Assembly (NCBI GenBank): GCA_050697275.1
Contig: JBOGZI010000184.1
Coordinates: 1-19,805, forward strand
Length of the DNA: 19,805 nt
From: JBOGZI01 sp050697275
GTDB lineage: Bacteria; Actinomycetota; Thermoleophilia; Solirubrobacterales; 70-9
Direction: 5' to 3'
The notes beneath the pieces are model-generated. The model was not told the origin of the DNA. It was given only the letters and a program-made list of their open reading frames with translations, and ran no database searches. This document shows, in pieces, positions 1-6,880 of this stretch; position 1 is the stretch's first letter; every line of letters starts with the position of its first letter. A program made the position numbers and the translations under genes.

Positions 1-1209
1 GCTCTGGCCGGGGTGGGGACCGCGCTCGAGGTGGTCAGCCGGGGGCCCGACCGCTTCGAGGACGTGGCGCGACGCTGCGCCGAGGCCATGCGCGACCGCG
101 TCTCTGAGGAGCCGGACGAACTGCCAGCCGGCGCCGGCCCGGTCTGGACCGCGGGGTTCGCCTTCGATCCGCACGGGGCGTCCGAGCCGGCCTGGTCATC
201 GCTGCCGCCGGCGCTGGCCGCGATGCCGGAGCTCGGCTTCTTCCGCAGCGGCGAGCGCGCCTGTCTGACCGCCGCGGTGGCGGTCGAGGCTGGGGCGAAC
301 CCCGGGTCCGTGATCGAGGGTCTTCGCGGCCGGCTCGCCTCGGTGCGCGCGGAGCCGCTTACCCCGCCCGATCCGCACCCGAGCGGGGCCGCCCGGATCG
401 CCGGCCGCCACACGCCCGAGCGCTACGAGCGAATCGTCTCCCAGGCCGTGGAGCGGATCGAGGCCGGGGAGCTCGAAAAGGTGGTCCTCTCCCGGGAGCT
501 CGCGGTGGAGGCTCCAGCGGCGCACGACCCGGGATCGCTGTTCGGCGCGCTGCGCGAGCTCTTCCCCTCCTGCTTCTGCTTCTGCTTCGGCACCCCGGAA
601 GCCGCCTTCCTCGGCGCCAGCCCCGAGCTCCTGATCCGCCGCTCCGGCGCCGTGGCCGCCACCGTGGCCCTGGCGGGCACCACCGCGCGCAGCGCCGACC
701 CCGCGGTTGACGACCATCTCGGCGAGACGATGCTGCGCAGCCCCAAGGTGCGCGAGGAGCACGGCATCGTCGTCAACCGGATCCAGCGCGCGCTGCGCCC
801 CTTCGCCGTCTGGGTGCAGACGGAGGAGGAGCCCGCGGTGGTCCGGATCGCCAACCTCCAGCACCTGGCGACCCCGATCCGCGCCCAGCTCGCCGAGGCG
901 CGCAGCGCGATCGAGCTGGCCGGGATGCTCCATCCGACCCCGGCGGTCGGCGGCGAGCCCCGCGAGCCCGCGCTCGAGCTGATCGGCGAGCTCGAGCGGA
1001 TCGACCGCGGCTGGTATGCGGGCCCGCTCGGCTGGATGGACGCCGCCGAGGACGGCGAGTTCTGTGTCGGGCTGCGCTCGGCGCTGCTGCGCGACCGGGA
1101 CGCCCACCTCTACGCAGGCAACGGCATCGTCGCCGGTTCGCGGCCCGCCGACGAGCTCGCCGAGACCGAGCTCAAGTTCGGGGCGCTGCTGCCCCTGCTG
1201 GCCGGCTAG
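1..1209 (+). CDS. menF: Isochorismate synthase (5'-truncated by window edge)
   Basis: Converts chorismate to isochorismate, the first committed step of classical menaquinone synthesis; soluble, Mg-dependent. The frame is open from base 1, and the residues before the first possible GTG (base 13) fit the family, so the true start probably lies upstream; members usually have about 430-460 residues and 402 are visible. Family signatures of chorismate-utilising enzymes are clear: EKVVLSREL near 475-500 (the Lys is the expected general base), FLGASPELLIRR near 610-640, the LAGTTARS block near 675, HPTPAVGGEP near 930-960 and a C-terminal YAGNGIVAGS block. The gene converges on menD across 35 bases, which argues for MenF rather than a siderophore EntC or salicylate synthase. 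A TGCTTC triplication encodes an unusual Cys-Phe run at 571-588. The family call is firm; the MenF assignment rests on context. Confidence 0.93.
   Translation, partial: ALAGVGTALEVVSRGPDRFEDVARRCAEAMRDRVSEEPDELPAGAGPVWTAGFAFDPHGASEPAWSSLPPALAAMPELGFFRSGERACLTAAVAVEAGANPGSVIEGLRGRLASVRAEPLTPPDPHPSGAARIAGRHTPERYERIVSQAVERIEAGELEKVVLSRELAVEAPAAHDPGSLFGALRELFPSCFCFCFGTPEAAFLGASPELLIRRSGAVAATVALAGTTARSADPAVDDHLGETMLRSPKVREEHGIVVNRIQRALRPFAVWVQTEEEPAVVRIANLQHLATPIRAQLAEARSAIELAGMLHPTPAVGGEPREPALELIGELERIDRGWYAGPLGWMDAAEDGEFCVGLRSALLRDRDAHLYAGNGIVAGSRPADELAETELKFGALLPLLAG
571..588 (+). repeat. Three tandem TGCTTC hexamers inside menF
   Basis: Three exact in-frame copies of TGCTTC encode Cys-Phe-Cys-Phe-Cys-Phe just before the conserved FLGASPELL block. 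The repeat is short and keeps the frame, so the gene is not broken. A six-base unit like this can gain or lose copies by slippage, changing the protein by two residues each time. Confidence 0.7.
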
Positions 1210-1230
1210 GCTCCGCTCCGGCGAGGAGGG

Positions 1231-1255
1231 CGGCGCTAGGCGCGCTACAGCGCCG
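1231..1255. terminator. Hairpin between the convergent menF and menD ends
   Basis: CGGCGCT (1231-1237) pairs perfectly with AGCGCCG (1249-1255), leaving an 11-base loop. It lies between the two converging stop codons and overlaps the last menD codons. There is no T tract on either side, so it would be a non-canonical bidirectional terminator or only an mRNA end-stabilising stem. Confidence 0.4.
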
Positions 1256-2990
1256 CGATTCCGAGCTCGGTGAGGCGGCGGTGGAGGGCCAGGTTGCGGC
1301 GTCGCTCGGTCCGGACGATCACCACGCGGGCGTCGCCGGCCAGGGCGCGGTCGAGCTCGGCGGGATCGGCCGGGATCTCGCAGCGGAGGCCGAACAGCTT
1401 CACCGCGGCCCCGAGATCGAGGGGTGAGGGGGTGCCGAGCAACGCCTCGAACTCGTCCTCGGGAAGGGCCTCCACCTGGGGCAGGAAGTGGAAGATCCCG
1501 CCGCCCGCGTTGTCGACGATCAGCAGCCTCAGGTTCTCGAGCTCGCGGGCCGCGGCCAGGCCGCCCAGGTCGTGGACGAGGGCGAGGTCGCCGAGCACAG
1601 CCCAGGTGCGGGCGCCGCTCGCCGCGGCGATCCCGGCGGCGGTCGAGACGAGGCCGTCGATCCCGTTCGCGCCGCGGTTGGCGAGAAAGCGGGCCTGCTC
1701 GCGGCCGGGGGGCAGGAAGGCCTCGAGATCGCGGACCGGCATGCTGGAGGCGGCCAGCACCTGATCTCCGTCCGCGAGGTGGGAGGCGAGGGCGGGCCAA
1801 AGGCCCGGCTCGCTCAGCTCGGTGAGCTCGCCGAGCTCGGCGACGATCGCCTCGCGAGCGGCGGTGTCGGCTTGCACCCAGGCCTCCGTCCACGCGGCGC
1901 CGGGCTTGCGCGCGGCCAGGCGCCCCGCGAGGCCATCGGCCACCGCGGAGGGGTCGGCCCGGAGCAGCGTCTCGGCGCGGCGGGTCGGCTCCCGCCAATC
2001 CGCGGTGGGATCGACCACCACCTGGCGCAGCCCCTCGATCCCGGCGAGCCACTGGCGGAGCGCCTTGCTGGTCGGCATGTCGCCGATGCGAACCAGCAGC
2101 TCCGGTTCGAGGCTCTCGGGACGGGGGCGCGCGATCAGGTCGTAGGCGGAGATCACCCGGGAGAGGTCGTGGCGTCCGCGACGAAGCTGCGAGGTCGGCT
2201 CGGCGACGATCGGATAGCCGGTCGCCTCGGCCAGGGCGGCCACCGGCTCGGCGAGCGAGGGGTCGGGCTGGCGCCCCGCCACGATCAGCCCGTGCGGGGC
2301 CTTCCCGATCCGCTCGGCGAGTTCGTCGAGCAGGGCCTCCTCCGGCCTGATCGTGCCCCGGGCGACGGCGCTGAGCGGCCGCTCGCCGCGCCCCTGGAGC
2401 GCCAGCGAGTCGCTCGCGGTCACCTGGCCCTCGACCGGGGACGGGGCGAGCGGCTCCCGCCAGGGGACGTTGAGGTGGACCGGGCCCGGCCGCGGGTCCC
2501 CGGCCGCCGCCGCATAGGCCCGGCACGCCACCGAGCGGAAGTGCAGCAATCCCTCGTCGTCGGCCTCGTGGGTGCCGACCTCGCAGAACCAGCGCACCGC
2601 CTCGCCGTAGAGCTTCAGCTGGTCGATCGTCTGGCCGGCGCCGATCCCCCGCAGCTCGGGCGGGCGGTCCGCGGTGAGCACGATCAGCGGCACCCCGGCC
2701 TCGTCGGCCTCCGCCACGGCCGGATGCAGATTGGCGGCCGCCGAGCCGGAGGTGCAGAGCACCGCGGCGGGCGTCCCCGTGGTCAGCGCCGTCCCAAGGG
2801 CGAAGAACCCGGCGCTGCGCTCGTCGAGGATCACGCTCACCTCGATCGAGGGCTGGCGCCAGAGCGCCACGGCGAGCGGGGTGGAGCGGGACCCGGGGGA
2901 GAGGACCGCGCGTCGCACGCCGCAGCGCGCGAGCTCTTCGACCATCGCCGAGGCGAGGGCCGTGTTCCGGTTGGTCGGGTCCATGGTCAT
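1245..2990 (-). CDS. menD: 2-succinyl-5-enolpyruvyl-6-hydroxy-3-cyclohexene-1-carboxylate synthase (SEPHCHC synthase)
   Basis: ThDP- and Mg-dependent enzyme that joins isochorismate and 2-oxoglutarate. Its 581 residues match the family. The N-terminal Pyr domain has SPGSRSTPL (31-39) and ILDERSAGF (54-62), whose Glu57 should activate the thiazolium, followed by CTSGSAAANLHPA. The C-terminal PP domain shows SSMPVRDLEAF (415-425), NRGANGIDG (438-446), GDLALVHD (467-474) and DNAGGGIF (493-500), the ThDP/Mg site. Two ATG codons lie two codons apart at the start. The first (2990) is taken here, but the second (2984) sits 9 bases behind a GGCGAG and could be the real one. It diverges from nfo with only 11 bases between starts. 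MenF, which makes its substrate, is encoded tail-to-tail downstream rather than in the same operon. Confidence 0.97.
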   Translation of the reverse strand: MTMDPTNRNTALASAMVEELARCGVRRAVLSPGSRSTPLAVALWRQPSIEVSVILDERSAGFFALGTALTTGTPAAVLCTSGSAAANLHPAVAEADEAGVPLIVLTADRPPELRGIGAGQTIDQLKLYGEAVRWFCEVGTHEADDEGLLHFRSVACRAYAAAAGDPRPGPVHLNVPWREPLAPSPVEGQVTASDSLALQGRGERPLSAVARGTIRPEEALLDELAERIGKAPHGLIVAGRQPDPSLAEPVAALAEATGYPIVAEPTSQLRRGRHDLSRVISAYDLIARPRPESLEPELLVRIGDMPTSKALRQWLAGIEGLRQVVVDPTADWREPTRRAETLLRADPSAVADGLAGRLAARKPGAAWTEAWVQADTAAREAIVAELGELTELSEPGLWPALASHLADGDQVLAASSMPVRDLEAFLPPGREQARFLANRGANGIDGLVSTAAGIAAASGARTWAVLGDLALVHDLGGLAAARELENLRLLIVDNAGGGIFHFLPQVEALPEDEFEALLGTPSPLDLGAAVKLFGLRCEIPADPAELDRALAGDARVVIVRTERRRNLALHRRLTELGIAAL

Positions 2991-2995
2991 ATTCT
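2990..2995 (+). promoter_or_regulatory. Candidate -10 box for leaderless nfo
   Basis: TATTCT fits the TANNNT form of an actinobacterial -10 box and ends exactly six bases before the nfo GTG, placing the transcript start at or next to the start codon. No SD lies upstream of that GTG. The box overlaps the first base of the menD start codon on the other strand. Confidence 0.5.
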
Positions 2996-3001
2996 CGCCC
3001 C

Positions 3002-3790
3002 GTGCCGTCCAGAAAGCTGCCCGTAGGCGCCCACCTCGAGGGCGACCGTCTGCTGCGACAGGCGCAGAGCCTCGGCGCCGACTGCATCCAGATCTTCCTG
3101 TCTGCGCCGCAGAGCTGGAAGGCGCCGCCGCCGCATCCCGAGGCGAAGGGGCTGCGGGCCTCGAAGCGGGACGTGTACGTGCACGCCCCCTACCCGATCA
3201 ACGTCTGCTCGCCGCGCAGCAACGTCCGCTACGGCTCCCGCAAGATCCTGCAGCAGACCTGCGGGGCCGCCGCCACGGTCGGCGCCAGGGCGCTGATCGT
3301 CCATCCCGGCCACGCCGAGGATGGGATCGAGGCCGGGGTGGGTCGCTGGGAGCGCACCCTCGAGATGCTGGAGAGCCCGGTCCCGGTCTTCCTGGAGAAC
3401 ACCGCCGGCGGCGAGAACGCCGTCGCGCGACGCTTCGACGCACTCGCGAAGCTGTGGGAGGCGGTCTCCGCGGCGGAGACGGACGTCGAGGTCGGCTTCT
3501 GCTTCGACACCTGCCACGCCCACGCCGCCGGCGAGGAGCTGGGCGACGCGGTCGAGCGAGCCCGGGCGATCACCGGCCGCCTCGATCTGCTCCACGTCAA
3601 CGACTCCCGCGACCCGCCCGGGACCGGGGCCGATCGCCACGCCAACATCGGCAAGGGCAAGATCGATCCCGACGCGCTCGGCCACATGATCCGCGCCGCG
3701 AGGGCGCCGGTCGTGGTGGAGACGCCCCGAAACCCGGCGGACCTGCGCGCCGACATCGGCTTCGTCCGCGAGGCCCTCGCAGGCCGCTAG
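3002..3790 (+). CDS. nfo: Deoxyribonuclease IV (AP endonuclease family 2)
   Basis: Endonuclease IV cuts 5' to abasic sites in base-excision repair. The 262 residues form one AP2Ec TIM-barrel domain, slightly shorter than E. coli Nfo (285). The expected metal ligands can be matched in order: VHAPYPIN with His61, VHPGH, FLENTAGG (Glu), CFDTCHAHAAG (Asp and His), HVNDS, DRHANIGKG (Asp-x-His) and ETPRN near the end, so an active tri-zinc site is likely. GTG at 3002 gives the family-typical N-terminus (VGAHLEG). It has no SD, but a TANNNT box six bases upstream suggests a leaderless message. The gene is an outsider in a menaquinone cluster, divergent from menD and sharing its stop with menC. I infer no functional link to menaquinone. 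Confidence 0.95.
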   Translation: MPSRKLPVGAHLEGDRLLRQAQSLGADCIQIFLSAPQSWKAPPPHPEAKGLRASKRDVYVHAPYPINVCSPRSNVRYGSRKILQQTCGAAATVGARALIVHPGHAEDGIEAGVGRWERTLEMLESPVPVFLENTAGGENAVARRFDALAKLWEAVSAAETDVEVGFCFDTCHAHAAGEELGDAVERARAITGRLDLLHVNDSRDPPGTGADRHANIGKGKIDPDALGHMIRAARAPVVVETPRNPADLRADIGFVREALAGR

Positions 3791-4944
3791 GTGCCGATCC
3801 GCCTCGCCGCCAGGGCTTCGGGGTCCAGCTCCACCCCGAGCCCGGGGCGCTCCTCGAGGTGGAGCTCGTCGCCCGCGGCGCGGACGCCGCGGCCCACCGA
3901 CTCGGAGAAGAGCCGCTCGGTCGCGAGCCCGTGCGCGACGCCGGCGTCCCCCGGACCGCCCGCCAGCGCCTGCACGACGTGGGCGGCGGCGCTGATCCCG
4001 ACCGGGCCCTCGAGTGCGCTGGAGAGATAGACGGGGATCTCCGCCGCGACCTCGAGGGCGGCGATGATCCCGCCGGCCTTTGCCAGCTTGGTGGTGGCCA
4101 GCGGGCAGGCGCTGAGCTCGACGGCCTCGCGCGCGTCGCGGGGCGTCACCACGCTCTCGTCGGCGGCCAGCTTCACGCGGGAGCTCTCGCGCAGCTCCGC
4201 CATCTGCCCGAGGGTGCCGACGGGCTGCTCGACCAGCTCGATCGTGAAGGGAGCCAGGCTGCGGAGCTGCTCGGCGGCGTCGGCGACGGTCCAGGCCGCG
4301 TTTGCGTCGAGGCGGATCAGGGCCTGTGGGCCGACCGTCTCGCGAACCGTCTTCACCTGGGTGACGTCTCCGGCCATCCCCACCTTGAGCTTGAAGGTGC
4401 GAAAACCGTCGGCCACCCAGCGCTCGGTCATCGACCGCAGCCCCGTTGGATTGGCCGCGGGCAGGGTCGCGTTGCAGCGAACCGGGCGGGGTATGCGAGG
4501 GGGCTCCGCAGATGCGAGGGCGCTCCGATCAGGAGCGACCCGTTTTGCATCGGAGGAGCCACCCGTTTGATGTGGGAGCAGCCGCCAGACCGGAACGCGC
4601 GCCGAGTTTCCGGCGAGGTCGTGCAGGGCGATGTCCACCGCGGCGAGCGCCTGCGCGGACGCGCCCCGGTTGCGGCAGCGCGCCAGCGCCGACCAGATGC
4701 GGTCCGGGTCGAACTCCAGCTCGGTGAGCGCCGGCCAGCAGACCTCGCGCAGCTCGCGGGCGATCTCGTCTACGTCCGGGCCGCCACGCAGCGAGAGCGA
4801 CGCGGTCTCCCCGATCCCCTCCAGGCCCTCCGCCCGGATCCGCAGCAGGACGAGCCGGCGCTCCCGCAGCTCGCCGCGCGCGGTCACGTAGGGATCGCGG
4901 AAGGGGAGCGAGTAGGGGATCACCTCGAGCTCCTCCAGGCGCAT
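3787..4944 (-). CDS. menC: o-Succinylbenzoate synthase with an in-frame palindromic insertion
   Basis: Dehydrates SHCHC to o-succinylbenzoate; enolase superfamily, MLE-like subgroup. All catalytic parts are present in the 385 residues: FKLKVG with Lys185 and Lys187, metal ligands Asp213 (RLDANAAW), Glu239 (ELVEQP) and Asp262 (AADES), and Lys286 or Lys289 in TTKLAKAGG opposite them. The capping domain is intact at the N-terminus (ARGELRERRLV). Between PVWRLL (118-123) and RCNATL (156-161), where relatives have only a few residues, there is a hydrophilic stretch of about 28 residues encoded by a nested palindrome (see the repeat at 4493-4572). The reading frame continues and the catalytic residues are intact, so the gene is probably functional. 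It follows menA by 36 bases on the same strand but also has its own TAGAGT box six bases before the ATG. Confidence 0.95.
   Translation of the reverse strand: MRLEELEVIPYSLPFRDPYVTARGELRERRLVLLRIRAEGLEGIGETASLSLRGGPDVDEIARELREVCWPALTELEFDPDRIWSALARCRNRGASAQALAAVDIALHDLAGNSARVPVWRLLPHQTGGSSDAKRVAPDRSALASAEPPRIPRPVRCNATLPAANPTGLRSMTERWVADGFRTFKLKVGMAGDVTQVKTVRETVGPQALIRLDANAAWTVADAAEQLRSLAPFTIELVEQPVGTLGQMAELRESSRVKLAADESVVTPRDAREAVELSACPLATTKLAKAGGIIAALEVAAEIPVYLSSALEGPVGISAAAHVVQALAGGPGDAGVAHGLATERLFSESVGRGVRAAGDELHLEERPGLGVELDPEALAARRIGT
4493..4572. repeat. Nested palindromic element inserted in menC
   Basis: Two left arms, ATGCGAGGGGGCTCCG (4493-4508) and ATGCGAGGGCGCTCCG (4512-4527), differ at one base. 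Two right arms start GGAGCGACCCGTTT (4532) and GGAGCCACCCGTTT (4555). The inner pair CGCTCC/GGAGCG closes a five-base loop (4527-4531) and the outer pair is GGCTCC/GGAGCC, so the single arm difference is matched by a compensating one. With GATGC/GCATC (4511-4515/4547-4551) and two GGG/CCC steps, 4499-4564 folds into a hairpin of about 23 bp. The element is translated without a stop in the menC frame. I saw no second copy in this window. Confidence 0.8.
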
Positions 4945-4950
4945 GGGCCG

Positions 4951-4956
4951 ACTCTA
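4951..4956 (-). promoter_or_regulatory. Candidate -10 box for leaderless menC
   Basis: On the minus strand TAGAGT lies exactly six bases before the menC ATG, and no SD is present. It sits in the 36-base menA-menC gap and would allow menC transcription independent of menB-menA. Confidence 0.5.
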
Positions 4957-4980
4957 TGCGGGCGAGGTCGAGCGGTCGAG

Positions 4981-5982
4981 CTAGGCGGCGAGCAGGAGGC
5001 CGACTGAGACCGCGACGCTGAACGCCGCCAGCAGCAACCCGGTCCGGGCCAGAGCGTCGTTGAGCGACGGGCCGTCGGTCCGGTGCAGCACGGGATCGGC
5101 CGCCCGCCAGGCGAGCGGCAGCGAGAGGTAGCCGAGCAGCGGCCACCAGCCGATGAAGTCCTCGACCTCGACGCGGGTCCCCATGAACTCCACCACGACC
5201 TCCCGGCCGGGGTCGAGCAGCAGGGTTAGCGGCAGCGTCAGGTAGGCGACCACCAGCAGGACCTGGAACAGCTCCCTGGTTCGCTCGCGACCGAGCCGGA
5301 CCGCGAGGGTGTTCTTGCCGACCCTGCGATCGGTGTCGATGTCGCGGATGTTGTTGACGACCAGGATCGCGGTCGCCAGGCAGCCCACCGAGACCGAGAG
5401 CCCGAAGGGCAGCCAGTCGAGCTCCTCGACCTGCACGTAATAGGACCCGTTCACGGCCACCAGGCCGAAGAAGAGGAAGACGAACAGCTCGCCGAGGCCG
5501 GCGTAGCCGTAGGGCCGCGGCCCGCCGGTGTAGAGCACGCCGGCGAGGATCGAGGCTGCGCCGATCGCGAGGATGACCCAACCGGCCACGAAGGCGAGGT
5601 AGGTGCCCGCCGCGACCGCGACCGCGAACGCCAGCCAGGTGGCGGTCAGGACGCTGCGGGGCGCGGCCAGGCCGGAGGCGGTGACGCGGACGGGCCCGAG
5701 CCGGTCGACGGTGTCGGCGCCCCGCTTCGCGTCCGAGTAGTCGTTGGCGAGGTTGGTGCCGATCTGGATGAAGATGCTGCCGATCAGCGCCGCGGCGAAG
5801 GCGCCCCACCGGAAGTCGAACTCCGTCTCGAAACAGCCGAAGTAGCCGGCAAACCCACTGGATTCCGAGTAGCAGAAGTTGTGCATGGTCCACGCCGCTG
5901 CGCTCCCCACGAGCACCGGGGCGATCGCCGCGGGCAGGGTCCGCGGCCGCGCCGCCATGAACCAGATTCGGAGTCCGCTCAA
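4981..5982 (-). CDS. menA: 1,4-dihydroxy-2-naphthoate polyprenyltransferase
   Basis: Integral membrane UbiA-family enzyme that prenylates DHNA to demethylmenaquinone. Both Asp-rich Mg-prenyl-diphosphate motifs are seen: NLANDYSDAKRGAD (77-90) and NNIRDIDTD (210-218), within roughly eight or nine hydrophobic helices over 333 residues. The chosen start is TTG at 5982, because it gives the usual short lead into AARPRTLPAA and overlaps the menB stop as TTGA, indicating translational coupling; an ATG at 5958 is the alternative. Between helix 1 and the first Asp motif lies an unusual stretch, residues 33-57, with two Cys (37 and 50) and many aromatics. Most MenA proteins have only a short loop there. 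Product and role are firm; the loop has no function I can name. Confidence 0.95.
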   Translation of the reverse strand: MSGLRIWFMAARPRTLPAAIAPVLVGSAAAWTMHNFCYSESSGFAGYFGCFETEFDFRWGAFAAALIGSIFIQIGTNLANDYSDAKRGADTVDRLGPVRVTASGLAAPRSVLTATWLAFAVAVAAGTYLAFVAGWVILAIGAASILAGVLYTGGPRPYGYAGLGELFVFLFFGLVAVNGSYYVQVEELDWLPFGLSVSVGCLATAILVVNNIRDIDTDRRVGKNTLAVRLGRERTRELFQVLLVVAYLTLPLTLLLDPGREVVVEFMGTRVEVEDFIGWWPLLGYLSLPLAWRAADPVLHRTDGPSLNDALARTGLLLAAFSVAVSVGLLLAA

Positions 5983-6857
5983 GGGCGCTTCGGGAATTTG
6001 GTGAAGTCCGGGGAGCGGCCCTGCTGGTAGGCGTTGCGGCCCTCCTGGCCCTCCTCGCTCATGTAGAAGAGGAGGTTCGCGTCGTGGGCGAGCTGCTGCA
6101 GCCCGGTGAGACCGTCCTCCTCAGCGTTGAAGCTCGCCTTCAGCAGCCGCAGGGAGAGGGGGGAGAGGGCGGCCATCTCACGGCACCAGGCGACGGTCTC
6201 GCGTTCCAGCTCCTCAAGCGGGACCACCGCGTTCACCAGGCCCATCTGCAGCGCCTCCTCCGCCTCGTAGAGCCGCGCCAGGAACCAGACCTCCTTGGCC
6301 TTCTTCACCCCGATGTTGCGAGCGAGCAGGCTGGCGCCGAAGCCGCCGTCGAAGCTGCCCACCCGCGGCCCCGTCTGACCGAAGACCGCGTTGTCGGCGG
6401 CGATCGTCAGGTCGCAGACCAGGTGCAGGATGTGGCCGCCGCCGACCGCGTAGCCCGCCACCATTGCCACCACCGGCTTCGGCAGGCGGCGGATCTGGAC
6501 GTGGAGGTCGCCGACGTCGAGCCGGCCGACGCCCTGCTTTCCGACCTCGTCCTCGCCGATGTAGCCGTCGTCGCCGCGGATCCGCTGGTCGCCTCCGGAG
6601 CAGAAGGCGTCCGTCCCCACCCCGGTGAAGATGACCGTGGCGACCTCGGTGTCGTCGCGCGCTCGCGTGAAGGCGTCCCGGAGCTCGGCGAGGGTGGGCG
6701 GCCGGAAGGCGTTTCTGACCTCGGGCCGGTTGATCGAGATCTTCGCGATCGAGTCGCCGCGCTCGTAGAGGATGTCCTCGTAGTCGGCCTCCGAGCGCCA
6801 CTCGATCGACTCGTAGAGCTGCTCCTCGGGCGGGGCGTTCTTATGACGGGTGGGCAC
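5979..6857 (-). CDS. menB: 1,4-dihydroxy-2-naphthoyl-CoA synthase
   Basis: Crotonase-fold enzyme that closes the second ring, turning o-succinylbenzoyl-CoA into DHNA-CoA. The 292 residues align end to end with MenB: LYESIEWRSEADYEDI near the start, RPEVRNAFRP (44-53), oxyanion-hole SGGD (87-90) and VGGGH (138-142), QTGPRVGSFDGGFG (161-174) with catalytic Asp170, and the C-terminal LFYMSEEGQEGRNAY. Gly163 in QTG marks the bicarbonate-dependent type I enzyme known from E. coli; Mycobacterium tuberculosis MenB has Asp there. The start is GTG at 6857, the only one giving the conserved N-terminus. It is first in a menB-menA(-menC) unit and diverges from menE across 23 bases. Confidence 0.97.
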   Translation of the reverse strand: MPTRHKNAPPEEQLYESIEWRSEADYEDILYERGDSIAKISINRPEVRNAFRPPTLAELRDAFTRARDDTEVATVIFTGVGTDAFCSGGDQRIRGDDGYIGEDEVGKQGVGRLDVGDLHVQIRRLPKPVVAMVAGYAVGGGHILHLVCDLTIAADNAVFGQTGPRVGSFDGGFGASLLARNIGVKKAKEVWFLARLYEAEEALQMGLVNAVVPLEELERETVAWCREMAALSPLSLRLLKASFNAEEDGLTGLQQLAHDANLLFYMSEEGQEGRNAYQQGRSPDFTKFPKRP

Positions 6858-6866
6858 GGCGGCTCA

Positions 6867-6873
6867 TAAGCTA
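6867..6873. promoter_or_regulatory. Overlapping divergent -10 boxes between menB and menE
   Basis: The near-palindrome TAAGCTA reads TAAGCT on the plus strand (6867-6872, eight bases before the menE GTG) and TAGCTT on the minus strand (6873-6868, ten bases before the menB GTG). Both fit TANNNT. The whole gap is only 23 bases, so two polymerases could not start at once. Confidence 0.4.
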
Positions 6874-6880
6874 GGGGACC

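Noticed and set aside
196..3087. A 963-codon open frame on the minus strand covering menF and menD
   Set aside because: It is an antisense and out-of-frame shadow made possible by high GC. Its translation is Arg, Gly, Pro and Ala rich with no domain, while menF and menD in the same DNA have full motifs.
4485..4580. Frameshift or pseudogene in menC
   Set aside because: The palindrome is in frame, has no stop, and all catalytic residues on both sides remain.
2674..5007. A 777-codon plus-strand open frame across menD, nfo and menC
   Set aside because: It is low-complexity and Arg/Gly-rich, with no start signal, and runs against three well-supported genes.
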